A stretch of DNA of 45,323 bases from Bacteroidales bacterium (GTDB lineage: Bacteria > Bacteroidota > Bacteroidia > Bacteroidales > UBA932): NCBI GenBank assembly GCA_017938925.1, contig JAGBAO010000016.1, forward strand, positions 1 through 45,323, in the 5' to 3' direction. Of this stretch, positions 19,258 to 28,663 are shown in pieces (position 1 is the first letter of the stretch; every line of letters begins with the position of its first letter). The notes beneath the pieces are model-generated. The model searched no databases. It saw only the letters and a list, made by a program, of their open reading frames with translations, and had not been told where the DNA came from. The position numbers and the translations under genes are program-made.

Positions 19258-19893
19258 CTAAAGCGCCTGAAGAAAGAACTGCTTGCACATTCTGCGGCTT
19301 ATGTCGTGGGATGTGCAGGTTGTTTTATGGTCGAGGCGGTCGACCTGGGTGAGGTCGCATACATAGAGCCTGTCTATCAGGGAGAGGTACATCTTGGAGT
19401 ATTTCACGTCCAGGTGACGCTGGAGGTCGCTGGCGTATTCCATAGTGAGGATGACCTCGTCGTGGCTGAGGTCGTCCTTGCAGAAGATGTACAGACCGAA
19501 TTCCTTGAAGTCACCGTAGAAGCCTGAGCCGACCTTCTCGATCTTGCTGGCTATGATACGGCGGAGGGGGAGGGCGAGTGCCCAGTATTCATATTCGAGA
19601 TGACCTATGTACTTTCCGTCCTGAAGTCCGTAGCCGTATCCGCTTCGGAGAATCTCTCCCATCTCCTCACGGTCACTTTCCTGCACTTCCAGTCCGGCCA
19701 TTTCCTTGAGCATTTCCCGGGCCACATCCTTGCGTGGCTCCATCGCGCGCGTCACCTCGATCCCGAGCGACCTGTCCTCCATCTGGAGATCTGGCCTGTC
19801 CTCGTTTATCAGGGCGGCGTACTCCTGCCCCAGAAGAGTCATAAGACTGATCCGGGCATAACGCTCAAAGAAGCATGTGTCAAATTTTCGCAT
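19258..19893 (-). CDS. Hypothetical protein, possible PD-(D/E)XK-like fold
   Basis: A 211-residue protein without a signal peptide or membrane helix. It is not recognised as a known family. Near the N-terminus, PDLQ (Asp34) is followed by GIEVT (Glu45), a spacing reminiscent of the D...ExK core of restriction-like nucleases, but with Thr in place of Lys; this is weak. The middle holds GYGYGLQDGKYIGHLEYEYW and a strand-rich GSGFYGDFKEFGLYIFCKDD. The start overlaps the 3' end of sdaA by 14 bases, so it is probably expressed with it. It is convergent with pyrF, with two bases between stops. Confidence 0.6.
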   Translation of the reverse strand: MRKFDTCFFERYARISLMTLLGQEYAALINEDRPDLQMEDRSLGIEVTRAMEPRKDVAREMLKEMAGLEVQESDREEMGEILRSGYGYGLQDGKYIGHLEYEYWALALPLRRIIASKIEKVGSGFYGDFKEFGLYIFCKDDLSHDEVILTMEYASDLQRHLDVKYSKMYLSLIDRLYVCDLTQVDRLDHKTTCTSHDISRRMCKQFFLQAL

Positions 19894-21151
19894 TCCTTTC
19901 GATTATCTTTGCCAGTCCTCCTGTGCTTGTCTCCTTATAGAGCGACGGAAGATCCTTTCCTGTCTCCTTCATGACCTGTACCACATGATCGAATGACACG
20001 CGGTGGAGTCCGTCAGTGAAAAGGGCATATATTCCGGCATCCATCGCACGGGCCGCTGCATAGGCGTTTCTCTCGATGCATGGAATCTGTACGAGTCCGC
20101 ACACAGGGTCGCATGTCAGTCCCAGATGATGCTCAAGACCCATTTCGGCCGCATATTCGATCTGTGACGGACTTCCGCCCATGAGCTGGGCCACAGCGGC
20201 TGCTGCCATGGCGCAGGCCACTCCGACCTCACCCTGACAGCCTACCTCAGCTCCTGACACAGATGCATTCTCCTTGACGATGCAGCCGATCAGACCCGCA
20301 GTGGCAAGTGCCCTGAGGATTCGTGTCTGGCTGAATCCGTATCTTGTCTTCATGTGGTAGAGCACGCTCGGGAGAACTCCGCAGGATCCGCAGGTCGGTG
20401 CAGTCACGATGGTTCCTCCGCTGGCGTTCTCCTCGCTGACTGCAAGTGCATAGGCGAACACAAGGCCGCGGGTCTTGAATGTGTCTCCCTGACCGAATGC
20501 CCTCACGTGATAGCTCAGTGCCTTTCTTCGCAGATTGAGAGGACCAGGAAGAGCGCCTTCCTGTTCGATGCCTCTTTCCACAGCCTCCTGCATAACCTTC
20601 CACACGAGTTCCATGTGCTCCCAGAAGCCTGGCTTCTTCCCTTCCACCTGGTCTACATATTCCCAATAGCCCTTTCCGGTGGAGTTGCACCAGTCCATGA
20701 CCTCGGTGAGGGTGGTCATTTCGTATGGAGCATCGGTGTCCTCGCTTTCAAGAGGGTGTTCCATGCATATGATGTCACCTCCGCCGATGCTGTAATAAGT
20801 CCATCTGTCGAACTCGTCACCGTCGAAATTGACGGCGGCGATCTTCATTCCGTTAGGGTGCAGCTGCAGATTTTCCTCTGGCTTCCATTCGATCTCCACA
20901 TCGCCCGGCCTTCTGATCTTGCACTCCAGCGTCTCCCTGTCGGTAGGATGCCAGGTGGAGTAGGCTTCCTGAATGGCTATGTCGGTGAGGTGACCCTTGC
21001 CTGTGGCAGCAAGCGAGCCATAGAGGGTCACATGGAGGTGGTCCTCCTCAGGGTGATGCTCCAGATAGTGTCTCACTGCCTTGAAAGGTCCCATCGTGTG
21101 GCTGCTTGATGGACCTTTTCCGATCTTGTATATGTCTCTTACAGATTTCAT
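19880..21151 (-). CDS. sdaA: L-serine ammonia-lyase (iron-sulfur serine dehydratase)
   Basis: A 423-residue single-chain L-serine dehydratase that converts serine to pyruvate and ammonia. The N-terminal (beta-type) domain opens with IGKGPSSSHTMGP, the substrate-binding loop. The C-terminal (alpha-type) domain has TAPTCGSCGVLPS and CDPVCGLVQIPCIERN, whose cysteines hold the [4Fe-4S] cluster. The start is ATG at 21149-21151; a GTG six codons upstream lies almost on the -7 box (21171-21178) and is unlikely. It is followed by an overlapping hypothetical gene. Confidence 0.95.
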   Translation of the reverse strand: MKSVRDIYKIGKGPSSSHTMGPFKAVRHYLEHHPEEDHLHVTLYGSLAATGKGHLTDIAIQEAYSTWHPTDRETLECKIRRPGDVEIEWKPEENLQLHPNGMKIAAVNFDGDEFDRWTYYSIGGGDIICMEHPLESEDTDAPYEMTTLTEVMDWCNSTGKGYWEYVDQVEGKKPGFWEHMELVWKVMQEAVERGIEQEGALPGPLNLRRKALSYHVRAFGQGDTFKTRGLVFAYALAVSEENASGGTIVTAPTCGSCGVLPSVLYHMKTRYGFSQTRILRALATAGLIGCIVKENASVSGAEVGCQGEVGVACAMAAAAVAQLMGGSPSQIEYAAEMGLEHHLGLTCDPVCGLVQIPCIERNAYAAARAMDAGIYALFTDGLHRVSFDHVVQVMKETGKDLPSLYKETSTGGLAKIIERNAKI

Positions 21152-21170
21152 GACTTCACGTTTAAACACA

Positions 21171-21178
21171 CAAATATA
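21171..21178 (-). promoter_or_regulatory. -7 box for sdaA
   Basis: TATATTTG on the minus strand, 19 bases before the chosen ATG. Its position argues against the upstream GTG start. Confidence 0.6.
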
Positions 21179-21237
21179 AAGGTTTTAACTCAAAAGAGGG
21201 CATAAATCTTGCCCTGATGTGCCGTAAAACGGACATA

Positions 21238-21996
21238 ATGCGTAGAAGTATATACATATATATGATAATGGCTCTTCTGATTCCGACCCTGGCGGCCGCC
21301 CAGAAGATGGCAGACCGTGATTATCCGGTCATTCCGATCCATGCAAGGCAAGAACATGGCATGCATCCGGACGACTCCTTCCCCCGTATCCTGCCCATAG
21401 TGCTCCCTCCGGACATATTCATCCCATCCGATCGCCTTTTCGGCTTCACCCCCTGGAATTCGGCACCGATCACCCGTCCGACGGTCATATATCATCCGAA
21501 GGACGGATTCACAGGAAGCATAGGTTTCGGACAGTACATGCTCCAGCATCCAGACAAGTTCTTCTCCACCCTGGAAGGATATAATTCCATCAATGTGCCT
21601 CAGCTTTTCCTGACAAGGCAGATGATCCTTGGCAACACCTTCAGACTTGGACGCAATGTGTATTACCTTTCCGGAATCATGTACGGAGCCCAGATGGGAG
21701 TGATGGGTAACAACTGGGGAATGGGAACCAGAGAGGGATTCATCTGGAATCCGAACAGCCTGGTCTCGATAGTGATATGGACCCAGCAGTTCCAGTCAGT
21801 CAGCGTCTATACACCGGTGATCATCCCCGACAAGGACGGCAGCGGTGCGGCAATAACAATGCCTGCAACTCCCGAGGTATTCTCCTTTGGAGTGCAGGCA
21901 AACTTTGTGGCGGGGGAATTCATAATAGGAGTAGGCACCTCTGTGGCTCCTGTTCCGTTCCAGAAGAGGAAGCACTCCGAATTCCGCTATAAGTAG
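21238..21996 (+). CDS. Exported hypothetical protein, possibly a small outer-membrane barrel
   Basis: A 252-residue protein that begins with a signal peptide (MRRSIYIYMIMALLIPTLAA, cleavage near AAQ). The mature part starts with a proline-rich stretch (about 60 residues) and then alternates aromatic and small residues, such as MYGAQMGVMGNNWGMGT and VFSFGVQANFVAGEFIIGVG, compatible with beta strands of a barrel. No family is recognised. The start could be seven codons earlier at 21217, but ATG 21238 starts the signal peptide cleanly. Its stop overlaps the convergent DPP IV gene by 10 bases. Confidence 0.65.
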   Translation: MRRSIYIYMIMALLIPTLAAAQKMADRDYPVIPIHARQEHGMHPDDSFPRILPIVLPPDIFIPSDRLFGFTPWNSAPITRPTVIYHPKDGFTGSIGFGQYMLQHPDKFFSTLEGYNSINVPQLFLTRQMILGNTFRLGRNVYYLSGIMYGAQMGVMGNNWGMGTREGFIWNPNSLVSIVIWTQQFQSVSVYTPVIIPDKDGSGAAITMPATPEVFSFGVQANFVAGEFIIGVGTSVAPVPFQKRKHSEFRYK

Positions 21997-23981
21997 TCTT
22001 CGAAATACATCGAGATCTTGTCGTGCAGATGCACCCTGTCCTTTCCGCTGACATTGTGTTCGTGGCAAGGATAAGGGAAATAGTCAACCTGGACGTTGTT
22101 CTTCACGCATTCGCGTACGAAGCTCAGGCTGTGCTCCCAAAGAACGACTGGGTCGATAGCTCCCTGGCATATAAGCAGCTTTCCCTTCAGGTCCTTGGCC
22201 TTGTTGATGAGGCTGGTCAGGGCATATCCCTCAGGATTGACGTCAGGATGGTCCATATATCTTTCTCCGTACATCACCTCGTACCATTTCCAGTCGATCA
22301 CCGGACCTCCTGCGACAGCTACCTTGAAGATCTCCGGGTAGTTGGTGATCAGAGATATTGTCATGAATCCGCCGTAGCTCCAGCCGTGCACTCCTATCCT
22401 GTCCTTATCTACGTAAGGCAGCTGCATGAGCATCTTCACGCCTTCCATCTGGTCAGCCATCTCAGCCTGACCGCACTGCCTGTGGATAGCCTTCTCGAAT
22501 TCTGCTCCACGGTTCTGTGTGCCGCGGTTGTCCTGGACATAGACCAGATAGCCTCTCTGAGCCATGTACATCTCCCATCTGCGAAGTTCGCCGGTGAAGG
22601 TGTTGCGGACCATCTGCGAGTGCGGACCTCCATATACATAGACGATCACAGGATATTTCCTTGATGGGTCGAAGTCCTTAGGCTTGATGAGGCGGTAGTA
22701 GTTGTCGAACCTTCCGTCCGCACTCTTTACGGTGCCGAGGGTGATTTCGGTATATGCATGGTCCAGAGTCGGGTCGGCGGCGGTTAGAATGTTGCGCACC
22801 GTCTTGCCGTCAGATGTGCAGAGGTCTGTCACACGCGGAGTGGTCAGACTGCTCCAGGAGTCGGTGAAATGACGGCAGTCCGGACTCATCCGGATCTCAT
22901 GCCAGCCGGTCTCATGCGTCAGCCTTTCCGGCTTTCCGAACTTCCATCCGGCAGCATTCTTCTTCACCCTGATCCTGAACAGGTGGTTCTCGACAGGGGA
23001 GACCTCGGCAGAGGTGTACCATACATATTTACCGTCGTTCGCGACATATGCCACGTCTGCATCGGTGCAGGTCAGGCGCTGCATCCCGCCCTCCATGTTG
23101 CAGAGATAAAGGTTGCGGAATCCGTCACGGTTGTCAGTGCGGTAGATGAAGGTGTCGTTGCTGCCCTTGAGGAACCACACGGGATCCTGCGGCTCGACGT
23201 ACCGGTCGTTGTCTTCTGTCAGTATCGTCCTGATGAAATCTCCTGTAGCTGCATCATAGGCATTGAGTCTCAGGTGCTTCTGGCTTCTGTCAAGAACCTG
23301 GATGAGGACCTTGGATGCGTCGGGAGTCCAGGTGATGTTGGTCAGATATCTGTCATATCCGAAGTCTTCGGCCTTGACATACACTGTCTTGCCGCTTGCC
23401 AGATCATATATTCCCAGCTGAACGTTCTCCGAATCCATTCCGGCCATAGGGTATTTGATCTCCCTGAGCGAGCCTGTCCTTGTGGTGATGTCCAGGAGCG
23501 GGAAGGTGGTCACCCTGCTCTCGTCCTTGCGGTAGAAGGCAAGGCGTGTGCTGTCCGGTGCCCAGAATATGCCGTCCTCAATGCTGAACTCGTTCCTGCT
23601 GACGAACTGGCCGTAGGTGATCTGCGGGTCCTCGCTGACAGCGACCGGAACTTTCGATCCGTCTTTCCTGCTCAGATACAGGCTCTGTCCTTCCGTAAAG
23701 GCCTTCAGTGCCGGTGCAGACGCCTTATAGGCACTTGTGTCGCCGGTCGCAATGTCATATGTCACCCATCTGCCGTCCATCAGGACAGTCAGGTGCCCGT
23801 TTCCGTCCCATCGCTCCCATAGCCTTGCAGGAGAGAGCTCACGTGACAATATCGTCTCTTCCATGGTGAGAATCTTTCCTGATGCGTCGTTTGCTGGTCT
23901 TACTGAGAAACCACCCGGAATCTCCTGTGCACCGAGAATCCCGGAAAGGCACAGTCCCAATATCAAAGTCCTAATCTTCAT
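21987..23981 (-). CDS. Dipeptidyl peptidase IV (S9 family), exported
   Basis: A 664-residue secreted serine peptidase that removes X-Pro dipeptides from peptide N-termini. It has a signal peptide (MKIRTLILGLCLSGILGAQ). An eight-bladed propeller follows to about residue 410, including the DPP IV substrate-site pair in SRNEFSIEDG. The alpha/beta hydrolase domain has the nucleophile Ser535 in GWSYGG, Asp610 in AIDPVV and His about 642 in HEHNVSG. VYGGPH and YVQDNRGT are also DPP IV hallmarks. Length is a little under the usual 710-730. It probably serves peptide nutrition in the periplasm. It has its own -7 box. Confidence 0.94.
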   Translation of the reverse strand: MKIRTLILGLCLSGILGAQEIPGGFSVRPANDASGKILTMEETILSRELSPARLWERWDGNGHLTVLMDGRWVTYDIATGDTSAYKASAPALKAFTEGQSLYLSRKDGSKVPVAVSEDPQITYGQFVSRNEFSIEDGIFWAPDSTRLAFYRKDESRVTTFPLLDITTRTGSLREIKYPMAGMDSENVQLGIYDLASGKTVYVKAEDFGYDRYLTNITWTPDASKVLIQVLDRSQKHLRLNAYDAATGDFIRTILTEDNDRYVEPQDPVWFLKGSNDTFIYRTDNRDGFRNLYLCNMEGGMQRLTCTDADVAYVANDGKYVWYTSAEVSPVENHLFRIRVKKNAAGWKFGKPERLTHETGWHEIRMSPDCRHFTDSWSSLTTPRVTDLCTSDGKTVRNILTAADPTLDHAYTEITLGTVKSADGRFDNYYRLIKPKDFDPSRKYPVIVYVYGGPHSQMVRNTFTGELRRWEMYMAQRGYLVYVQDNRGTQNRGAEFEKAIHRQCGQAEMADQMEGVKMLMQLPYVDKDRIGVHGWSYGGFMTISLITNYPEIFKVAVAGGPVIDWKWYEVMYGERYMDHPDVNPEGYALTSLINKAKDLKGKLLICQGAIDPVVLWEHSLSFVRECVKNNVQVDYFPYPCHEHNVSGKDRVHLHDKISMYFEDYL

Positions 23982-24029
23982 CCTCTCAAAAATTTTATGT
24001 AAGTTATCCTCTCATATAGTTTATAAGAG

Positions 24030-24037
24030 CAAATATA
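24030..24037 (-). promoter_or_regulatory. -7 box for DPP IV
   Basis: TATATTTG on the minus strand, 48 bases before the DPP IV ATG and directly after the stop of the upstream small gene. Confidence 0.55.
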
Positions 24038-24041
24038 ACCA

Positions 24042-24416
24042 TTATTCCAGGATTCCAGCACAGTGCAGCAAGGCAATGAACGGGCTCTGCTGACGTTTTA
24101 TATAAGGCTTGACATTTCCAGTATTGATTTCATCCCATCCTCTGACCGTGTCATATGCCGCTATGAAGTCTTTTCCGGTCAGATATTCTCCTCTCTCTGC
24201 CCTTTTTGTTCCAGGTGTTCCTCCTTTCAGGAATAGGCAGCTTCCCACGAAAGTGGCATCGAAGGTTTTTCCGGTCACGGTTGTAATCTCCTTATGACCT
24301 TTCACATATTCCACCACGACTTCCCAGGCCATGGCTCCGTCAAAATCTTTAAATTCGTTCCTTATCTTCATAAAAACACAAGAATTGGTTGTGAAATCCT
24401 CCTCAAATGTAAGCAT
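24042..24416 (-). CDS. Small hypothetical protein
   Basis: A 124-residue cytosolic-looking protein with no recognised domain. It contains the glycine-rich stretch FVGSCLFLKGGTPGTKRAERG, then DFIAAYDTVRGWDEINTG and ends KPYIKRQQSPFIALLHCAGILE. The predicted mix of strands and helices suggests a compact alpha/beta domain. The start could be ATG at 24416 or an internal ATG 15 codons later (MKIRNEF). It lies upstream of, and in the same direction as, DPP IV, and divergent from the fucosidase. Confidence 0.5.
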   Translation of the reverse strand: MLTFEEDFTTNSCVFMKIRNEFKDFDGAMAWEVVVEYVKGHKEITTVTGKTFDATFVGSCLFLKGGTPGTKRAERGEYLTGKDFIAAYDTVRGWDEINTGNVKPYIKRQQSPFIALLHCAGILE

Positions 24417-24474
24417 AAGTTGCCAAATAGGAAAATATATAAATAATGTCTATATTAGCAGAAAATACCTGCTT

Positions 24475-26529
24475 ATGAAAAGACTTGCGGCAGCATTGCT
24501 CGCTTTTGCTGCTATCTTCCAGATAATCAGCGCTGAAAACAAGGGATTTGAAAGATGGAATTCTGACAAGTATTCCATGTTCATACATTTCGGCCTTTAC
24601 TCCCATCTTGGCGGGGTGTGGGATGGGGAGCCTGTGCGCAGGGGATACAGCGAACAGATCCAGTCCTTTGCCGGAATCTTTTCAGACTGGTATGCCAGGA
24701 CGGCATATGACTTTGAACCGGTCAGCTTCAATGCGGACAGCATCGCCGTTCTGGCCAAGGAAGCCGGAATGCGCTCGATAGTGTTCACTTCCAAGCATCA
24801 CGACGGCTTCTGCATGTATGACACAGAAACAACTTCATACAACAGCATGGATATGCTAGGCCGGGGGCGCGACTTCGTGCGGGAACTCTCCGAGGCATGT
24901 AGCAGACACGGGCTGAATTTCGGTCTCTACTTCTCGCTGATTGACTGGAATTTCCCTCATGCCTATCCTATTTCCAGCCACAATGCCGATTTCGTGACCC
25001 CTGAGCATCATGAGTTCAGCAAGTCCCAGGTGAAGGAACTGCTGACCGGTTATGGCCCGATTTCCGAACTGTGGTTCGATATGGGTTCTCTTGAGCCGTG
25101 GCAGAGTCAGGAGCTGTATGACCTTGTGAAGTCTCTCCAGCCGGATTGCATGGTGAGCGGACGTCTCGGCAACGATGTCTATGATTTTGCTGTCATGGCG
25201 GACAACAAGCTGCCTCAGACTGCCCTCCATGCGCCTTGGCAGAGTGCGGCGTCAATGTTCCCCGAGACCTGGAGCTACCGAAGCTGGCAGGAAAGAGGAG
25301 AGGTCGTGGACAAGGTTGCAGAGAAGCTCCGGACATTGATCGACGTCGTGTCAAGAGGAGGAAACTATCTTCTGAACATAGGCCCTGCGGCCGATGGTAG
25401 CGTCGTTCCGTTTGAAAAGGAAGTGCTTCTGCATATAGGAAAGTGGCTTGAAGAGAACGGAGAGGCCATATATGGTACATCCGCTTCACCATATCGTGAG
25501 GAATATGAGTGGGGAAAAATTACCATGAAAGGGGAGAGGCTATATCTGCTGCTTACCGGTACATGCCCCGCAGATGGTCATATAATCCTGTCCATGAACG
25601 GAAGACTAAGAGAGTCCCGTGGTGCCAAGGCATATCTATACAGAGGTAAATGTCATGTGCAGGTCACTCCGGACATGTACTGCGACCCGACAGATGTGCA
25701 TGTTGTGGAACTGGTCTTTGACAGCCCCGTTGAAGTGCTGGCAGGATATGCTCCTCTCAGCCAGAACGAGACTCTCTCCTGGGCGAACTCCCAGCCGGAA
25801 TACAGCTATTCATGCTTTGACTACTACAGCAACTACCGCAGCACGGTTTCTTATGCATGGACTGTGGATGTGCACAAGCCGGCAGACGAGATAGAACTCA
25901 TTTACACGCCTGATGAAGAGGGACGAAATATACTCCTTGAGGTTGATGGGGCTGATATTCCATTGACTCTTACAGCTACAGACTCGATTCAGTTGTCATC
26001 TGCGCCCCAGTTGCATGGTTTTGGCTATCAGAGGATCCGCGGCGGGGTGTTTGACGGCCCGGCTTCCTGGGATGGAATCTCTGCGGCATCATTCGAGCCG
26101 TCAGATTCATTGATAGAGAGGCCTGTCATGCCTTTCTCCAACCATCTGATGATGGCTTCTGTGCAGGTTCCTGCGTCGGGGATGTATGTGCTGGATGTGA
26201 CTGCTGGCAATGGCATGGAGGTGGTTGTGAACAGGAGAACGCAGGCCAAGCATCTTAACCCGTACCGGACCGTTTGTAGGGCTGAGAAGCTGCTGGTGGA
26301 TCTTTCGGAAGGGGAGAACAGGATTATGGTAAGAGGTTATAACCGTTTTGAGAATGCTCTCTCGCTGGGTATGGCGGCATCTGAAGATCAGACCGTTCTC
26401 AGCATGAGGGTCAAACTCCCGGCCGCATTGCGAAAGGGACATAGAAATATAAAGGTCAGTGCAGCAGACAGCGTAAGCACTCATGCTGATTGTCGCCTGC
26501 ACAACCTTAGGATAAGATTGGACAGATAA
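24475..26529 (+). CDS. Alpha-L-fucosidase (GH29), exported
   Basis: A 684-residue secreted glycosidase that removes alpha-linked fucose from glycans such as mucin or milk oligosaccharides. It has a signal peptide (MKRLAAALLAFAAIFQIISA). The GH29 barrel (about 22-345) shows MFIHFGLYSHLGG, VFTSKHHDGFC and ELWFDMGS with the nucleophile Asp202, then GNYLLNIGPAADG. C-terminal beta-sandwich domains follow to residue 684. The start is the ATG at the signal peptide; the frame is open 48 codons further upstream but has no better start. No SusC/SusD genes accompany it, so it is not in a typical polysaccharide utilisation locus here. Confidence 0.92.
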   Translation: MKRLAAALLAFAAIFQIISAENKGFERWNSDKYSMFIHFGLYSHLGGVWDGEPVRRGYSEQIQSFAGIFSDWYARTAYDFEPVSFNADSIAVLAKEAGMRSIVFTSKHHDGFCMYDTETTSYNSMDMLGRGRDFVRELSEACSRHGLNFGLYFSLIDWNFPHAYPISSHNADFVTPEHHEFSKSQVKELLTGYGPISELWFDMGSLEPWQSQELYDLVKSLQPDCMVSGRLGNDVYDFAVMADNKLPQTALHAPWQSAASMFPETWSYRSWQERGEVVDKVAEKLRTLIDVVSRGGNYLLNIGPAADGSVVPFEKEVLLHIGKWLEENGEAIYGTSASPYREEYEWGKITMKGERLYLLLTGTCPADGHIILSMNGRLRESRGAKAYLYRGKCHVQVTPDMYCDPTDVHVVELVFDSPVEVLAGYAPLSQNETLSWANSQPEYSYSCFDYYSNYRSTVSYAWTVDVHKPADEIELIYTPDEEGRNILLEVDGADIPLTLTATDSIQLSSAPQLHGFGYQRIRGGVFDGPASWDGISAASFEPSDSLIERPVMPFSNHLMMASVQVPASGMYVLDVTAGNGMEVVVNRRTQAKHLNPYRTVCRAEKLLVDLSEGENRIMVRGYNRFENALSLGMAASEDQTVLSMRVKLPAALRKGHRNIKVSAADSVSTHADCRLHNLRIRLDR

Positions 26530-26543
26530 AATAATATACTATT

Positions 26544-27005
26544 ATGGAAAGAACATTGGTTATTTTGAAGCCCGGCTGCCTTCAGAGAGGACTGGTCGGC
26601 GAAGTGATTTCAAGATTTGAGAAACGTGGTCTCAAGCTTGTGGCAATGAAGATGGTGCAGCTGGATGAGGAGATCCTGAAGGTGCATTATGCTCATCTTC
26701 TGGACAAGCCATTCTTCCCATGGCTTCGTGACGGAATGATGGCTGCGCCGGTGATTCTCTGCTGCTGGGAGGGATATAGCGCAGTTCAGGTGGTACGTGA
26801 CATGGCTGGTGCTACAAAGGCGAGCAAGGCTGTTCCAGGCACGATCCGCGGCGATTTCAGCCTCAGCGCGCAGGAGAATGTCGTGCACACGTCTGACTCT
26901 CCGGAAAATGCAGAGATCGAACTCAGGCGTTTCTTCAAGGATGAGGACTACTGCGACTACAGTTCGCCTCTCGATCCGTTCAAGTACGCTCCTGACGAAT
27001 ATTAG
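26544..27005 (+). CDS. ndk: Nucleoside diphosphate kinase
   Basis: A 153-residue enzyme that transfers phosphate from ATP to nucleoside diphosphates through a phosphohistidine. The N-terminal ERTLVILKPGCLQRGLVGEV and the motif GTIRGDFSL are present; the catalytic His115 lies in NVVHTSDSPENAEIEL. The family consensus there is HGSDS; here it is HTSDS, as in the longer NDK forms of Bacteroidetes. The gene starts 14 bases after the fucosidase stop, and its end converges on gpsA with five bases between. Confidence 0.97.
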   Translation: MERTLVILKPGCLQRGLVGEVISRFEKRGLKLVAMKMVQLDEEILKVHYAHLLDKPFFPWLRDGMMAAPVILCCWEGYSAVQVVRDMAGATKASKAVPGTIRGDFSLSAQENVVHTSDSPENAEIELRRFFKDEDYCDYSSPLDPFKYAPDEY

Positions 27006-27010
27006 GATTC

Positions 27011-28015
27011 CTATAAAAGCGAAGTCAGTTCCTTCATTCTTCTGCGAGGACTGGCTTTCTTGTAGAGCACATCATATACCATGTCGGCGATAGGCATGTA
27101 TATGTTGTGCTTTTCGTTTACATGTTTTATGCAGGCTGCTGCATAATATCCTTCTGCCACCATGGTCATTTCGTTCAGGGCACTCTTCACGGTGCAGCCA
27201 TGACCTATCAGCTGTCCCAGTCGTCGGTTTCTGCTGAAATTCGAATATGAGGTCACGAGAAGGTCGCCCAGATAGGCCGAGTCGGTCGTATCCCTTTCGA
27301 AAGGGTAACTTTCATTTATGAAGCGTGTCAGTTCCTTCGCCCCGGCTGCAGTGAGTACTGCACGGAAGTTGTCACCATATCCAAGTCCGTAAGCCAGTCC
27401 GCCCGCAAGGGCATAGATGTTCTTGAGGATACCTGCATATTCGATGCCGTAGATGTCTTCCGAATAGTTTATCCTGACGCTGTCGGTCGCGAACATCTCT
27501 CCGATCTTCTTTGCATTTTCTGCAGCCTTGCATGCCACAGTCAGATATGAGAGTCTGTCGCGTGAGACCTCTTCAGCATGGGACGGTCCGGAAATGACCC
27601 CCAGATTGCTGTATGGGAGGTTGAACGCCTCATTGAAGTATTCGGTGATGGTGATGTACTGGTCTGGAATTATTCCCTTTGTTGCGGAAAGGATGAATTT
27701 GCCGTCCAGCGGCTCCGTCAGTTCTGCCAGATATGTCTTTAAAAATGCAGACGGAGCTGCGACAAGGATGATTTCGCAGTTTCTGACCACTTCGTTCAGG
27801 TCAGATGTGGCATGGATGAACTTCGTGTCGAAATCCAGATCGCTGAGGTATTTCACATTCCTGCCTTCGCTCATCAGCCCTTCCAGCACTTCTTCGTTCC
27901 GGATGTGCCACCATATTTCCTTGTTGTTCTTTTCCAGGGTGTGGACCAGGGCAGTCGCCCAGCTTCCATATCCTATGACTCCGCATCTGGAGTTATCGCT
28001 TATCCTGTATGACAT
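27011..28015 (-). CDS. gpsA: Glycerol-3-phosphate dehydrogenase [NAD(P)+]
   Basis: A 334-residue cytosolic enzyme that reduces dihydroxyacetone phosphate to sn-glycerol-3-phosphate for phospholipid synthesis. The Rossmann motif is GYGSWATALVHTL (GxGxxxA form). SATKGIIPD, VISGPSHAEEV and the catalytic lysine in AGILKNIYALAGG follow. The C-terminal helical domain contains DLLVTSYSNFSRNRRLG. Length is normal. It is convergent with ndk. Upstream is a 177-base gap with a hairpin but no clear consensus promoter. Confidence 0.96.
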   Translation of the reverse strand: MSYRISDNSRCGVIGYGSWATALVHTLEKNNKEIWWHIRNEEVLEGLMSEGRNVKYLSDLDFDTKFIHATSDLNEVVRNCEIILVAAPSAFLKTYLAELTEPLDGKFILSATKGIIPDQYITITEYFNEAFNLPYSNLGVISGPSHAEEVSRDRLSYLTVACKAAENAKKIGEMFATDSVRINYSEDIYGIEYAGILKNIYALAGGLAYGLGYGDNFRAVLTAAGAKELTRFINESYPFERDTTDSAYLGDLLVTSYSNFSRNRRLGQLIGHGCTVKSALNEMTMVAEGYYAAACIKHVNEKHNIYMPIADMVYDVLYKKASPRRRMKELTSLL

Positions 28016-28115
28016 GATCTTCCTATTGAATTCCCTGCGAAATTATGAATTATTCCGCTTTGTTCAAAATATGCATGTCTGCGGTATTTTTAAAACAGGC
28101 CGACTCGGATGATCT

Positions 28116-28151
28116 GAACCCCGAAAGTTAGACAAAAAACTTTCGGGGTTC
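28116..28151 (-). terminator. Hairpin at the end of the V-ATPase operon
   Basis: GAACCCCGAAAGTT (28116-28129) pairs perfectly with AACTTTCGGGGTTC (28138-28151). It lies 41 bases beyond the atpK stop on the minus strand. No T-run follows, though T residues fill the loop on the minus strand. Probable terminator or mRNA-stabilising hairpin. Confidence 0.65.
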
Positions 28152-28192
28152 ACATCATTTCAACCAACCTTTTTCTGCTTTATGATCTTCTT

Positions 28193-28660
<468 letters not shown>

Positions 28661-28663
28661 TTA

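Noticed and set aside
20354-21109. A 251-codon open frame antisense to sdaA
   Set aside because: Complete iron-sulfur and substrate motifs on the minus strand show sdaA is the real gene.
22869-23822. A 317-codon open frame antisense to DPP IV
   Set aside because: DPP IV motifs are intact on the other strand; the antisense product has no recognisable domain or signal.
24331-24474. Upstream extension of the fucosidase frame
   Set aside because: The extension has no family similarity and the signal peptide begins at ATG 24475.
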